Counted from the first letter of the stretch, positions 17,748 to 27,727 are shown. The stretch is 64,000 nt of DNA from Citrobacter freundii (GCF_011077955.1 NZ_JAALBX010000008.1:172151-236150); one strand, 5' to 3'. Notes: generated from the letters alone by a model not told the origin. Numbers and translations are program-made.

Positions 17748-19895
17748 TTAGCCCATTGCGGTTTCACGCAAATGGCGTTTCAGTTTGTTGTACTCGTTAA
17801 TCACATACTGTTCAGCCGCATTTTGATCGGCAATCGGCTCAATGCGTACCGCGCAGTATTTGTACTCCGGCGTTTTGGTAATGGGGCTTAAGTTTTCAGT
17901 CACCAGCTCATTACATGCGCCAATCCACCACTGGTAGGTCATATACACGGCGCCTTTATTCGGGCGATCGCTCACCTGGGCACGGGTAATGACTTTACCT
18001 TTGCGTGAATTGACCCACACCAGCGCTTCATCCTGAATGCCCAAACGCGCGGCATCTTCGGTGTTGATTTGCGCATAGCCCGGTTCATCTGCCAGCGCGG
18101 CGAGCGCTGCACAGTTACCGGTCATAGAGCGGCAAGAGTAATGCCCCACTTCGCGAACCGTTGACAGCACCATCGGGTATTCTTCCGTCACGCGATCGAT
18201 AGGCGGCGCCCAGTCGCAGGTAAAGAATTGCCCCAGGCCGTTCGGGGTGGAGAATTTCTCTGCGAACAGATAATCCGTCCCCTGGTCGGCTTCTGACACG
18301 TCGCGGCACGGCCACTGGATATACCCCAGCTCGCCCATTTTTTCATAGGTTGCGCCGTAGAATTCCGGGCACAATCCGCGCAGCTCGTCCCAAATTTCTT
18401 TGGTGTTGTTGTAGTGCATCGCATAGCCCATGCGGGTGGCGATTTCACTGATTATCTGCCAGTCGGTTTTCAGATCCCACTTCGGCTCTACCGCTTTAAA
18501 GAAGCGCTGGAAGCCGCGGTCGGCTGCGGAGTAAACCCCTTCATGTTCCCCCCACGAGGTGGACGGCAAAATCACATCCGCTTGTGCGGCGGTTTTGGTC
18601 ATGAAGATATCCTGAACAATCACCAGCTCCAGCCCTTCAAAGGCTTTACGCACCGCTGAAAGTTCAGCGTCGGTTTGCAGCGGATCTTCGCCCATGATGT
18701 AGGCTGCGCGCACTTCGCCATGCTCCACGCGGTGCGGCAATTCACTGATGCGATAACCGGTATGCGCAGGCAATTCGGCAACGCCCCAGGCTTTGGCGAA
18801 CTTCTCACGGTTTTCCGGGAATTTCACGTACTGGTAGCCTGGATAGGTATCCGGCAATGCGCCCATATCGCACGCGCCCTGAACGTTGTTCTGGCCACGC
18901 ACCGGGTTGACGCCCACGCTCGGTCTTCCGAGGTTGCCGGTCAGCAGCGCCAGGCTTGTCAGAGAACGTACGGTTTCTACGCCCTGATAGAACTGGGTGA
19001 CGCCCATGCCCCACAGAATGGCGGCATTCCCCGCTTTGGCATACATCCGGGCGGCCTGGCGAATCTCACTGGCGCTCACGCCGGTAATTTCTTCAACCGA
19101 TTCGGGGGTATAACCTTCGACAATTTTGCGATATTCCTCGAAGCCTTCGGTACGCGACGCGACAAAAGCGTGGTTATACAAATCTTCTTCGATAATCACA
19201 TGGCCCATGGCATTGAGCAGCGCAATGTTCGAGCCGTTTTTCAAGGCCAGATGCATATCGGCTATGCGCGCGGTTTCAATTTTGCGCGGGTCGCAGACTA
19301 TGATTTTCGCCCCTTTCTGTTTCGCCCGGATCACGCGGTTTGCGACGATTGGGTGAGAATCCGCGGGGTTATAGCCAAATACAAATACTAAATCAGCATT
19401 TTCGATGCCGACGATGGAGTTACTCATCGCGCCATTACCGACCGACTGGTGCAGACCTGCAACCGATGGGCCGTGTCAGACACGTGCGCAGCAATCGACG
19501 TTATTGGTTCCAATAACGGCGCGCGCAAATTTTTGCATGATGTAGTTGGTTTCGTTGCCGGTACCACGGGATGAGCCGGTGGTCATAATGGCATCCGGGC
19601 CATATTTGGCCTTTATGGAACTGAGCTTATCGGCGACGTAATTCAGCGCCTCATCCCAGGAAACGGCTTCCAGCTTCCCGCCGCGTTGACGACGGATCAT
19701 GGGCGATTTAAGGCGTGGCGTAAGAATTTGGGTATCGTTAATAAAATCCCACCCGTAATAACCTTTCAGGCACAACTCGCCCTGATTGGTTTTACCCTGC
19801 GCCGGTTCCGCCTTAACGACTTTGCCATTATCGACGACGAGGTTGATCTTGCACCCCGACGCGCAATACGGGCAAACCGTGACGACTTTTTTCAT
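17748..19895 (-). CDS. fdhF: formate dehydrogenase H, selenocysteine-containing
   Basis: A single 715-residue molybdopterin enzyme, read through an in-frame UGA at 19476-19478 (codon 140). The sequence around it is CCARV-Sec-HGPSVAGLHQ, the same context and residue number as Sec140 of E. coli FdhF. The N-terminal CPYCASGCKINLVV...ELCLKGYYGW holds the [4Fe-4S] cysteines, and the molybdopterin-binding region follows. It oxidises formate to CO2 and passes electrons to hydrogenase 3 in the formate hydrogenlyase complex. A sigma-54 promoter and FhlA-like element lie upstream. Conceptual translation without recoding gives two apparent ORFs; this is not a frameshift or a pseudogene. No hyc genes are in the window. 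Confidence 0.96.
19448..19478 (-). promoter_or_regulatory. bSECIS element of fdhF with the UGA selenocysteine codon
   Basis: Immediately after the UGA (19478-19476, minus strand) the mRNA has a hairpin whose upper stem and loop read GGTTGCAGGTCTGCACC, essentially the SelB-binding hairpin known from E. coli fdhF. Confidence 0.9.
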
Positions 19896-19963
19896 CCTGG
19901 CTCTCCAGTTAATCGTGTTCTTGCAAAACGCAAAACGTCTTTACCTTCTCAACGACTGAACAA

Positions 19964-19979
19964 TGCATATTCCATGCCA
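19964..19979 (-). promoter_or_regulatory. sigma-54 promoter of fdhF
   Basis: On the minus strand TGGCATGGAATATGCA keeps the invariant GG (-24) and GC (-12) at the correct spacing of the RpoN consensus TGGCAYR-N4-TTGCW. It lies about 70 bases before the fdhF ATG. fdhF is known to be RpoN/FhlA dependent in E. coli. Confidence 0.8.
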
Positions 19980-20047
19980 TAGATAGGGATTTATTAATGC
20001 ATTGATAAACATAGGGAAATAAACCAGGCTGTCGGGCGAGCAATGAC

Positions 20048-20065
20048 GTTCGACAAAAATGTCAT
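20048..20065 (-). promoter_or_regulatory. Putative FhlA upstream activating site (fdhF)
   Basis: The minus-strand 18-mer ATGACATTTTTGTCGAAC is identical to the sequence at 27536-27553 upstream of hypA. FhlA is the established activator of both genes in E. coli and binds upstream of their sigma-54 promoters. Binding here is inferred. Confidence 0.6.
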
Positions 20066-20217
20066 GTCATTATTATCACTTTTAACAGCATCGACAGACG
20101 GCCTGACAACGCATCGTACCTGTGAGGCGCGATGGGGCGCTTTGATATAAAGCGCCATCCGGGAAGGTTTACCTTCCCGGCAGGCAGCCAGGAAAACTGA
20201 CGGGGCAACAGCGCCTG

Positions 20218-21093
20218 TCAGGACGCGTTAAACGCGGCACAGGCGGGGGCGGGGTGCGAAGGGGCAGGTGAATTTTCACGAATAGGCAGAGGACTCACGA
20301 CACGTGGCTCCCGACGTGTCGGGAAGGCCGGTAGCACGGCGCGTTGCAGCGCCTGGCCGCAGGCGCTTTTGAAAGCGATGGGCGAGGTGACGGGCAGGGT
20401 TTCGATAATCTCGCCTTTATCCATCACCATAACCCGCTGGCAAAACCGCTCTACCAGACGCAGGTCATGGGTAATAAATAAACAAGCGGTGTGATATTCC
20501 TGCTGAAGCTTTTTAAGTAGCCGGATGATGTTCGCCTGCAGAACCAAATCCAGATTCGACACGGCTTCATCCAGCACCAGCAGTTTCGGCTCCACGATCA
20601 TCGCGCGCGCAAGGCATACGCGCTGTAGCTGGCCGCCGCTCAACTGCGGCGGGCGCTGATTAAGCAGCGCGCTGTCGAGTTCGGTGGCCGCCATTACGCG
20701 TGTGATGCGCTCATCCTGCTCGGCCCCGGTCAGGCGCAGTAAATGGCGCAGCGGTTCGCGCAGGATCTCTCGCACCGTGCGGCGGGGATTAGCGGCGCTG
20801 ATAGCATCCTGAAACACTAACTGGATATCCCGGCGAAAGGCGCGCAGGTCTTCGCCTTTCAGCGCCGACACTGGGCGATCGCGCCAGCGAATGTCGCCGC
20901 AGGTGGGGGATTCGAGGCCTATCATCAGGCGCGCCAGCGTGCTTTTGCCGCAGCCGCTGCTGCCAAGCAGGGCGACGCTTTCGCCTTCGTTGACCGCAAG
21001 CGAAATGTTGCTCAACACCTGATGATAATGCGCGCCGGTCAACCCCATGCGTCCGTACTGGTGGGAAACGCCCGCAACCGATAATAACGTCAT
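20218..21093 (-). CDS. nikE: nickel ABC transporter ATP-binding protein NikE
   Basis: 291 residues, a single ABC ATPase: Walker [10 protein letters not shown] (about 43-51), signature [14 protein letters not shown], Walker [14 protein letters not shown] and the switch His in [20 protein letters not shown]. Closely similar to E. coli NikE, with a C-terminal tail about 20 residues longer. It is the second ATPase of the Ni(II) importer. Its start overlaps the nikD stop by four bases. In E. coli nikR follows; here the next gene is fdhF on the same strand. Confidence 0.93.
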   Translation of the reverse strand: MTLLSVAGVSHQYGRMGLTGAHYHQVLSNISLAVNEGESVALLGSSGCGKSTLARLMIGLESPTCGDIRWRDRPVSALKGEDLRAFRRDIQLVFQDAISAANPRRTVREILREPLRHLLRLTGAEQDERITRVMAATELDSALLNQRPPQLSGGQLQRVCLARAMIVEPKLLVLDEAVSNLDLVLQANIIRLLKKLQQEYHTACLFITHDLRLVERFCQRVMVMDKGEIIETLPVTSPIAFKSACGQALQRAVLPAFPTRREPRVVSPLPIRENSPAPSHPAPACAAFNAS

Positions 21094-21851
21094 ACCGCCA
21101 ACTCCATGCCATACAGCGCCAGATGCGCTGAAACCAGACTGCGCGTCACCGCATGCTGCGGCGCACGAAACAGCGTTTCTACCTCGCCGTGCTCGACAAT
21201 CCTGCCGTTATCCATCACCGCCACGTCATCCGCCAGTCGCGCCACTACGCCCATATCGTGTGTGACCAGCAACATACCCGGCGCGCGTTGCTGCATCAGT
21301 GTTTCCAGCAGTTCCAGAATCCGCGCCTGCGCCAGCGCATCCAGATCGGTGGTGGGTTCATCGGCGATAATAAACGGCGCATCGCTGAGTACCGCCAGAG
21401 CGATCATCATGCGTTGCAGCATGCCGCCGCTCATCTCAAACGGATAGAGCGACAGCACCCGCTGTGCTTCATCAAGGCCGACCGATTGCAGCGCGGCGAT
21501 AAGCGTCGCGTCATCCAGCGGTTTACCGAGCGCCCGGCAGGTTTCTCTGGCGTGGGATGCCATCGTCAGCAGGGGGTTAAAGGCGCTGCGCGGATTCTGC
21601 ATGATGGTGGCGACGTGTTTACCGCGCAGCGACTGCGGGGTCACCGTTTGTCCGTCCAGCACCCGCGTTCCGGCGATCTGACGAACGCCGGCGGGCAAGA
21701 CGCCAAGCGCGGCGGCGCACGTGAGCGACTTTCCGCTGCCGCTGCCGCCAACCAGCGCCAGTACGCGCCCGGCGCGCAGGGTGAGCGACACGCCATGCAC
21801 AAGGGCGCGTTCCGCGGCGAGCGTGATGTTGTGCAGTTCAAGCTGTGACAT
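21090..21851 (-). CDS. nikD: nickel ABC transporter ATP-binding protein NikD
   Basis: 253 residues. ABC ATPase of the oligopeptide/nickel family: Walker A GGSGSGKS (about 35-42), signature [14 protein letters not shown], Walker [13 protein letters not shown], and [22 protein letters not shown]. It hydrolyses ATP together with NikE to drive nickel import through NikB and NikC. It overlaps nikC by one base and nikE by four, consistent with translational coupling across the operon. Confidence 0.93.
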   Translation of the reverse strand: MSQLELHNITLAAERALVHGVSLTLRAGRVLALVGGSGSGKSLTCAAALGVLPAGVRQIAGTRVLDGQTVTPQSLRGKHVATIMQNPRSAFNPLLTMASHARETCRALGKPLDDATLIAALQSVGLDEAQRVLSLYPFEMSGGMLQRMMIALAVLSDAPFIIADEPTTDLDALAQARILELLETLMQQRAPGMLLVTHDMGVVARLADDVAVMDNGRIVEHGEVETLFRAPQHAVTRSLVSAHLALYGMELAV

Positions 21852-22684
21852 CAGTGGCTGTGCTCCATGGCAAGGTGCGGATCCAGACGATCGCGCAGCG
21901 CATCGCCCAGCAGATTAAAGGTCATCACGCTGATAAACAGCGCCAGCCCCGGCCAGAACATCTGCATCGGCTGGGTCCAGATATACTGACGCGCGTCATT
22001 TATCATCACGCCCCATTCCGGCGTCGGGGCGCTAACGCCGAGACCGAGAAATGACATACCCGCCACGTGCAGCATCATATGGCCGATATCAAGCGTCGCC
22101 AGCACCAGCAGCGATGGCATCACCGCGCCGGCAAGATGATCGACAAACAGATGCCAGCGACTGGCGCCAGACAGGCGCGCCGCCAGCACAAATTCGCGGT
22201 GGCGCAGCGAAATCACAATGCTTCGCACCATGCGCGCGTACCAGGCCCAGTGGGAGAGCGCTATCGCCAGGATCACATTCACAAGGCCAGTGCCCAGCAC
22301 GCCAACCATAAAAAACGACAAAATCGAGGTGGGGAAGGTCATAAACATGTCGGCAACACGCATCAGCGTCTGGTCGACACGCCCGCCAATCAGCCCGGCG
22401 CTGCCGCCTATCAGCAGTCCTAACGTCAATACCAGCAAGAGCGCGGCGAGGACCGATCCCAGCGAGACGCGCGTGGCTGCCAGCAGACGGGAGAAGATAT
22501 CGCGCCCCAGATGATCGGTGCCTAACCAGTGGGTGCCGTCCGGCGGCAGTAACCGCTGCGGCAGATTGATAGCCACCGGATCGAACGGCAGCCACCACTG
22601 GCTGGTGAGGGCGATAAACATTAATAGCGCAAGCGCAATAAATGCCAGCCGAACCGGCCAGCGTGCGCACAGGAAGACGTTCAC
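21851..22684 (-). CDS. nikC: nickel ABC transporter permease NikC
   Basis: 277 residues, an inner-membrane permease of the DppC/NikC type with an N-terminal helix, the [21 protein letters not shown] block and the cytoplasmic coupling loop around [13 protein letters not shown]. With NikB it forms the transmembrane path for the nickel chelate. Coupled by overlap with nikB (4 bases) and nikD (1 base). Confidence 0.93.
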   Translation of the reverse strand: MNVFLCARWPVRLAFIALALLMFIALTSQWWLPFDPVAINLPQRLLPPDGTHWLGTDHLGRDIFSRLLAATRVSLGSVLAALLLVLTLGLLIGGSAGLIGGRVDQTLMRVADMFMTFPTSILSFFMVGVLGTGLVNVILAIALSHWAWYARMVRSIVISLRHREFVLAARLSGASRWHLFVDHLAGAVMPSLLVLATLDIGHMMLHVAGMSFLGLGVSAPTPEWGVMINDARQYIWTQPMQMFWPGLALFISVMTFNLLGDALRDRLDPHLAMEHSH

Positions 22685-23625
22685 GCGTGCGCTCCTTCAT
22701 GACGACGAATGCGGGGATCGAGCGCGGCATTCAGCAGGTCGACACCCAAATTGCAGATAACAAACACGCCCACCATCAGCAGGGTAAAACACTGGATAAC
22801 CGGATAGTCGCGGTTAAAGATAGCCGAGACCGCATAACGCCCTACACCCGGCCAGGCGAAGATATTTTCAATAATCATGGTGCCGCCGATAAGCTCGCCT
22901 ATGTGCATGCCGACTGCCGTTACCATCGGCAAGGTGGCATTACGCAGCACGTGTCGCCGCTCGGTTTGCCGGTCACTCAATCCGCGCAGTTTAGCCCAGG
23001 TGACATGACGCTGGCCTGCCACATCCAGCATGCTGGCGCGCAGCAGGCGGGCGTTGATGGCAAGCGACATAAAGGCGATAGACACCGCCGGTAAAATGAT
23101 GTGCTGCCAGCCGCCGTAACCGAGCGCGGGTAACCATTGCAGATGTACCGAAAAGAACATCACCAGCAAAAAAGCGAGCCAAAAATTGGGCATCGACACA
23201 CCCAGAAACGCAATCAACCGTACGGCGTAATCCGGCAGTCTGTCGCGGTAGCGTGCAGCCCAAATGCCAAGCGGGACGGAGGTGACCAGAATCAGCGCGA
23301 GCGCAAAGCCTGCCAGTTGCAGTGTGGCCGGGAAAAAGCGCAGTAAATCATCCAGCACCGGGCGCTGGCTTGCGAACGACACGCCGAAATCAAGATGCAG
23401 CGCATTCCACAGCCACAGGGCGTACTGCACCGGCAGAGGCTTGTCTAGCCCGAGCATGGCGTGCGTCGACGCCACCAGTTCCGGGGTGGGCGGTAGGTTA
23501 GACAGCCGCAAATAATCCATCGCCGGATCGCCGCTGCCAAGGCGCAGCAGCAGGAAGATGATTAACGATGCCGCCAGCAGCATCGGGACCAGTAGCGTAA
23601 TGCGCCACACAATATAACGTAGCAT
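22681..23625 (-). CDS. nikB: nickel ABC transporter permease NikB
   Basis: 314 residues, DppB-type permease ([23 protein letters not shown] at the N-terminus; the coupling loop near [42 protein letters not shown] near the C-terminus). It pairs with NikC. Its start overlaps the nikA stop by one base. Confidence 0.93.
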   Translation of the reverse strand: MLRYIVWRITLLVPMLLAASLIIFLLLRLGSGDPAMDYLRLSNLPPTPELVASTHAMLGLDKPLPVQYALWLWNALHLDFGVSFASQRPVLDDLLRFFPATLQLAGFALALILVTSVPLGIWAARYRDRLPDYAVRLIAFLGVSMPNFWLAFLLVMFFSVHLQWLPALGYGGWQHIILPAVSIAFMSLAINARLLRASMLDVAGQRHVTWAKLRGLSDRQTERRHVLRNATLPMVTAVGMHIGELIGGTMIIENIFAWPGVGRYAVSAIFNRDYPVIQCFTLLMVGVFVICNLGVDLLNAALDPRIRRHEGAHA

Positions 23626-25196
23626 CAGGGCGTTACCGGCTTGATCTGGTCAAATGGAATATCCGACGACATCGCGGCGAAAGGCAGGGTACCCCACTGC
23701 GGTTGGGATACTGTCATCAGCGAGACATAACTGAGCGGCAGATAGACCGCACTTTGGTGCAAACGCGTCAGCACATCGCGGTATAGCGCTTTGCGCTGTG
23801 CTTCATCGGTTCCGGTAAGGATCTGACCGATTTCCGCGTCGATTTGCGCTTTATCTGCAAGCCCGCGCTGCGCCTGATAATCGGCATGGGACGGTACGCG
23901 CATAGAACTCATAAACGCATGGGGATCAAACGGCGCGCCCCAGGTGCGGTTGAAGATCATATCGAAACGCCCGTCACGCTGGCGGGCATCAATGCTGCTC
24001 TCTTCTTCACCCACCAGTTTCACATCCACGCCAATCTGGCTTAAGTTTGCCTGGATCACTTCCGCCATGGATTTGCTTAAGGCATCGGTGCCGATAAATG
24101 CCAGTTCAACGTGCAGCGGTTCGCCTGCTTTTTCCCGGATTTGCTTGCCCGCAGGCAGCGTCCATCCGGCGTTTTCCAAAAGGGTAATAGCACGCGCAGG
24201 ATCGTACTGGCGCGGGGTCAGCCCGATATTGGCGTAGGGCACGCTCGGCGCAAACAGCGTATCCGCCACCTGCTGGGTGCCGTACAGCACACTGTTAATC
24301 AGCGTTTTTTTATCCACCGCGTAGTTAAGCGCCTCCCGAACCGCCTGTTCGCGGGTGGGGGAGTTTGCCGAATTGAGCGCCAGCATCACGGTTTCTACCG
24401 GGGCGGAAAGCTGGGTTTTATACTGCGGGTTATGGCTAAAACGCTCGAAGGTATCAAGCGGGAGTAGACCTTCGTCGCCGTACATTAGATCAATGTCGCC
24501 GGTTTCAAACGCCACCGCGCGGCTGGTGGGATCGGCAATCACTTTTACTGTGATTTTATCAACAGCCGGTTTTTCGCCCCAGTAATGCTCGTTACGCACA
24601 AACACATCGTACTGGTTTAACCGGGATTCTTTTAATACCCACGGCCCGGTGCCAATCGGCGCGTTAATGCCATTTTTGGTGCCGCCGTCTTTAAACTGCG
24701 ACGGGGCGATAAAACGGAACGGACGCGGTAGTGCCAGTTCCTGAAGAAACGGATAGTAAGCGTCTTTTAAATCGATTTGCAGATGATGGTCGTCGAGGGC
24801 TTTGACGCTGACAATTTGGTTCGCCAGTTCAAGCCAGGCGTGACGCTGGCGATTATCCAGCACGGCGTGGAAATTGGCCTCGGCCGCTTTCGCGTCAAAC
24901 GGCTCGCCGTTGGAAAAGGTCACTTTGTCGCGTAGGGTAAATATCCACTGTTTACCATCGGCGGAGTGGCTCCACGCTGTCGCCAGACCCGGCGCAATAG
25001 TGCCATCAGGCTGATATTTCACTAATGATTCATACACCATGCCCTGGGCAAACATTTGGTTTGGCGTATATAAATGGGGATTTAACGGCCCCACATTCAC
25101 AGGCCAGGCGGTAGTAATTTCATGCGTTGTCGCCGCGCCTGCCAGAAAGGAAATACAGGTCAGCAACACCGTTAAATAGCGCGGTAAAGTAAACAA
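23625..25196 (-). CDS. nikA: periplasmic nickel-binding protein NikA
   Basis: 523 residues with a Sec signal ([22 protein letters not shown], cleavage near residue 22), then a type II solute-binding fold of the oligopeptide family. [25 protein letters not shown] and the [18 protein letters not shown] segment, which carries the His known to contact the nickel complex in E. coli NikA, are conserved. It is the first gene of nikABCDE. A near-consensus NikR operator and an FNR site lie directly upstream, so induction by anaerobiosis and repression by nickel are expected, as in E. coli. Confidence 0.94.
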   Translation of the reverse strand: MFTLPRYLTVLLTCISFLAGAATTHEITTAWPVNVGPLNPHLYTPNQMFAQGMVYESLVKYQPDGTIAPGLATAWSHSADGKQWIFTLRDKVTFSNGEPFDAKAAEANFHAVLDNRQRHAWLELANQIVSVKALDDHHLQIDLKDAYYPFLQELALPRPFRFIAPSQFKDGGTKNGINAPIGTGPWVLKESRLNQYDVFVRNEHYWGEKPAVDKITVKVIADPTSRAVAFETGDIDLMYGDEGLLPLDTFERFSHNPQYKTQLSAPVETVMLALNSANSPTREQAVREALNYAVDKKTLINSVLYGTQQVADTLFAPSVPYANIGLTPRQYDPARAITLLENAGWTLPAGKQIREKAGEPLHVELAFIGTDALSKSMAEVIQANLSQIGVDVKLVGEEESSIDARQRDGRFDMIFNRTWGAPFDPHAFMSSMRVPSHADYQAQRGLADKAQIDAEIGQILTGTDEAQRKALYRDVLTRLHQSAVYLPLSYVSLMTVSQPQWGTLPFAAMSSDIPFDQIKPVTP

Positions 25197-25235
25197 AGGA
25201 ATACTCCATGCGGAATAACAGGTGACTCAAAATGA

Positions 25236-25263
25236 GTATGAGGATTTTATGAAAACTGCATAC
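25236..25263 (-). promoter_or_regulatory. NikR operator upstream of nikA
   Basis: GTATGA-N16-GCATAC differs by a single base from the NikR consensus GTATGA-N16-TCATAC and has exactly the right spacing. It starts 40 bases upstream of the nikA start codon, where it would cover the promoter's -10 region. Confidence 0.82.
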
Positions 25264-25270
25264 GCGGGCG

Positions 25271-25284
25271 TTGTTCTGGATCAA
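25271..25284 (-). promoter_or_regulatory. FNR site upstream of nikA
   Basis: TTGTT-N4-ATCAA (plus-strand reading) differs by one base from the FNR consensus TTGAT-N4-ATCAA. It lies just upstream of the NikR operator, the same arrangement as in the E. coli nik promoter. Confidence 0.7.
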
Positions 25285-25759
25285 GGTTGTGCGAGATGAA
25301 ACCGGAAAGTCACAAAACAAAATCAGTAAAAAATCATCTTTATCAATAGTTTAATGGATTAAAATAACCCACCAATCAATAAGGATTAACGCTGAATAGG
25401 TAATAGAGCATGACGCATGTCGATATTTCCTGATAAAGCGGGCGTCGGTTTTTGAATGGATGAGTTAAAAAATACTTTCCCCAGGAAAGTATCTGGCGTC
25501 ATTCGCATCAGATTCTTTTGTGCTAATTAACAATTTTGGCTTTATTAGCCGTTTTTTTGATAGCCCTACTGTACACCGGTGTTTGAAAACGGCTTAATAA
25601 CGGGCTCACAATATATTCCATTCACAGTTAACAGGTCTGTTATTGATGAATCACTCCCATCGACACGCTGTTTTGCATCAGTTCCTGTCTGCTGTGATTT
25701 CCTTGCGGTTTTGGCCCGCGCTGCCGCCGCTTCACTGACATCGAAAAAGACAAATAACT
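25285..25759. other. Gene-free stretch between nikA control sites and the transglutaminase-like gene
   Basis: About 475 AT-rich bases. I see no convincing small gene. It includes an interrupted inverted repeat: TTATTAGCCGTTTT (about 25542-25555) faces AAAACGGCTTAATAA (25586-25600) with one extra base in one arm and about 30 bases between. Its role is unknown. No clear metal-regulator box for the downstream genes was recognised. Confidence 0.4.
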
Positions 25760-26902
25760 ATGCAACGTCGACAATTTCTCAAAAGTAGTGTGCTGCTTTC
25801 CGCTGCCGGTTTAGTCGGCCCTTCTGTGGTAAGCCAGCGCGTTATGGCGGCTGAGCCTGCCGTAGCCCCGGTGGCCCGCCGCCGTTTTGTGTTATCCCAG
25901 GCCTATAAACTTAACCCGCCGCAGGGTTCCAGCGGTGTGGTGAAACTGTGGATCCCGCTGCCGGTGGATACCGCGTTCCAGCAGATGACGAACCTGACAT
26001 TTAGCGGTAACTATAAAGAGGCTTATATCACCACCAACAATGCCTACGGCGCGAAAACCCTGTTTGCGACCTGGCCGAAATCTGATGGTGATTTGCAAAT
26101 GCAGGTGGATATTGAAATCGAAACCGCTGACTGGGAGCCGTTAAAACACGACGCGCTGAAAACCTGGCAGGCGCCGGCACAAATTATTTACCCGCTGGAC
26201 GTGAAGCCGTACCTGTTGCCGACCACCCATACACCCATTGACGGACTGGTGCGGGAAACGGCTCAGAAAATCACCCAGGGCGAACAGGATCCGCTGAAAA
26301 AAGCGCGTTTGATTTATGAATGGGTCAGCCGCAATATGGAGCGCGATAACGACGTTATCGGCTGCGGCACCGGTGATGTGGCGGCTATTTTGAAAAGCGG
26401 CAAACTCAGCGGTAAATGCACCGATATGAGCTCCGTGTTCGTGGCCCTGGCGCGCGCCAGCGGTATTCCGGCGCGTGAGCTGTTTGGTATTCGTCTGGGT
26501 AAAGCCACGAAAATGGAGCGCTACTCGAAAAGCGCGTTCGGCAAAGCCGATGAAAAAGGCGTGGCGGACGTGAGCGGTGGGCAGCACTGCCGCGCGGAGT
26601 TCTATCTGGCAGGCTTTGGCTGGTTGCCGTGCGATCCGGCGGATGTGACCAAAATGCGTTTGGCCGAGAAAAAAGCCCATGAAGACGCCGACGTGCAGGC
26701 AGTGAACACTTACCTGTTCGGCAATTGGGAAATGAACTGGGTCGGCTTTAACTACGGGCGCGACTTCGAACTGTGGCCTGCGACGGAGCAGGGCGCGATG
26801 AATAACTTCGGTTATCCGTATGCCGAAGTCGATGGCGATCCTATTAACTTTTACGATCCGAAAATATTCTCTTATCACTATGTCTCAACCGAACAGCGCT
26901 AA
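25760..26902 (+). CDS. Tat-exported transglutaminase-like domain protein
   Basis: 380 residues. The N-terminus MQRRQFLKSS followed by a hydrophobic stretch and VMAAEP is a twin-arginine signal with cleavage near residue 31. The core is a transglutaminase-like/papain-like fold with a recognisable triad: Cys220 (GKCTDMSSVF), His276 (GGQHCRAEFYL) and Asp292 (LPCDPADV). Periplasmic proteins of this kind can act as proteases, transglutaminases or amidases; the reaction is not known here. The ATG is chosen because the Tat motif starts immediately. The next gene, MerT-like, starts 23 bases inside this one and the MerP-like gene overlaps that, so the three are a coupled operon. Confidence 0.78.
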   Translation: MQRRQFLKSSVLLSAAGLVGPSVVSQRVMAAEPAVAPVARRRFVLSQAYKLNPPQGSSGVVKLWIPLPVDTAFQQMTNLTFSGNYKEAYITTNNAYGAKTLFATWPKSDGDLQMQVDIEIETADWEPLKHDALKTWQAPAQIIYPLDVKPYLLPTTHTPIDGLVRETAQKITQGEQDPLKKARLIYEWVSRNMERDNDVIGCGTGDVAAILKSGKLSGKCTDMSSVFVALARASGIPARELFGIRLGKATKMERYSKSAFGKADEKGVADVSGGQHCRAEFYLAGFGWLPCDPADVTKMRLAEKKAHEDADVQAVNTYLFGNWEMNWVGFNYGRDFELWPATEQGAMNNFGYPYAEVDGDPINFYDPKIFSYHYVSTEQR

Positions 26903-27236
26903 AGGCGCGGGGTTCACGCTTCTGACGGCGGCCTTGGCCGCCGTTACCGCCGGGCTATGCTGCATTGGCCCGCTGCTGTATTTGCTGTTTGGCATCTCTG
27001 CGGCGGGGTTTGCAGGGCTTGCGAAGCTTGAGTTTCTGCGCATCCCCATGATCGTCATCTCCCTCGCGCTGATTGCGCGCGGCGGCTGGCGGCTGTGGTT
27101 TTCTAAACGGCTTTGGTGTACCGGCCGATTCACGCTTGGCCAGATGCGTTGCCTGTATTGCCTGGCATTGCCGGTTATCCTGGTCATTCTGTTTTACCCG
27201 ACGATTGTCGGCTGGTTTTATGAGGTATTTGAATGA
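26880..27236 (+). CDS. MerT-like heavy-metal transport protein
   Basis: 118 residues with three predicted membrane helices. Helix 1 carries the vicinal pair Cys27-Cys28 in GLCCIGPLLYLLFGIS, as in mercuric transporter MerT; further cysteines at 80, 91 and 94 (LWCTG..., RCLYC) could pass on a soft metal ion. The ATG at 26880 lies inside the end of the transglutaminase-like gene; a longer in-frame reading from 26820 adds 20 residues shared with the other frame and is unlikely. No merR or merA gene accompanies it, so a role in mercury resistance is doubtful. Metal uptake or relay is inferred from the family. Confidence 0.75.
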   Translation: MSQPNSAKGAGFTLLTAALAAVTAGLCCIGPLLYLLFGISAAGFAGLAKLEFLRIPMIVISLALIARGGWRLWFSKRLWCTGRFTLGQMRCLYCLALPVILVILFYPTIVGWFYEVFE

Positions 27237-27514
27237 AACGACTCGCGTTTGCCGCCTGCCTTGCTTTGCCGCTCTGGGCGCAGGCCGCCACGGAAAAAGT
27301 AGTCCTTGATGTGGAAAATATGACCTGTTCGCTGTGCGTGATTTCCGTTAATCAGGCATTACGGGAAACGGAAGGCGTAATCAAAGCCAAATCATCCCTG
27401 AAAACGCGTCAAACCGAAGTCATCGTTCCTGAAGGATTTTCCACCGATACGCTGCTAAAAGCGGTGGCGAAAACCGGTTATACCGCGAAGGTGAATCACA
27501 CCGAAGCGCAGTAA
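27233..27514 (+). CDS. MerP-like periplasmic heavy-metal-binding protein
   Basis: 93 residues: Sec signal to about residue 18 (LALPLWAQA), then one HMA domain with the metal-binding motif MTCSLC (Cys32, Cys35). MerP normally hands Hg(II) to MerT. Its ATG overlaps the MerT-like stop by four bases. Thus a soluble periplasmic carrier, a membrane carrier and a Tat-exported transglutaminase-like protein are made together between the nickel importer and the hydrogenase-maturation operon. The metal is not identified; nickel, copper or mercury are all possible. Confidence 0.8.
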   Translation: MKRLAFAACLALPLWAQAATEKVVLDVENMTCSLCVISVNQALRETEGVIKAKSSLKTRQTEVIVPEGFSTDTLLKAVAKTGYTAKVNHTEAQ

Positions 27515-27535
27515 TTCTTCCTAATGGCGTCATAA

Positions 27536-27553
27536 ATGACATTTTTGTCGAAC
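27536..27553 (+). promoter_or_regulatory. Putative FhlA upstream activating site (hypA)
   Basis: ATGACATTTTTGTCGAAC is identical to the 18-mer upstream of fdhF (20048-20065, other strand). A second TGTCG copy follows at 27556-27560. It lies about 175 bases before the sigma-54 promoter of hypA, a usual distance for an enhancer-type site. Confidence 0.6.
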
Positions 27554-27727
27554 CCTGTCGACACTGCTGTGAGTGTGACGCCGCGCATCTCCTGACCATT
27601 CCTTTCTGTTTTTGCGCCGTGTTCTTTGAACCTGGACAAAGCATCACCCTGAAAGCGGGGAATAAAATAGCCGTACTTCGCTTACCGGCGCAGTGTTTTG
27701 TCGTCGCGCGTGGTCGTCCTGGCGTAA

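Larger units (their letters stand above)
19896..20217 (-). promoter_or_regulatory. fdhF upstream control region
   Basis: 322 bases without a gene between fdhF and nikE. The fdhF-proximal part carries the sigma-54 promoter (19964-19979) and, about 70 bases further up, the FhlA-like element (20048-20065). The part near nikE contains a short GGGAAGGT/ACCTTCCC inverted repeat (about 20160-20179) that may end nikE transcription. No nikR gene is present here. Confidence 0.6.

Noticed and set aside
17748..19895. Two separate formate dehydrogenase genes or a nonsense-mutated fdhF
   Set aside because: The interrupting UGA is exactly the selenocysteine codon position with the known context and SECIS hairpin.
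25579..25788. 69-residue ORF before the transglutaminase-like gene
   Set aside because: No ribosome-binding site, no family resemblance, and it overlaps the Tat-signal start of the real gene.
26880..27514. Mercury resistance (mer) operon
   Set aside because: Only MerT- and MerP-like genes are present; merR, merA and the mer operator are missing, and the first gene is unrelated.
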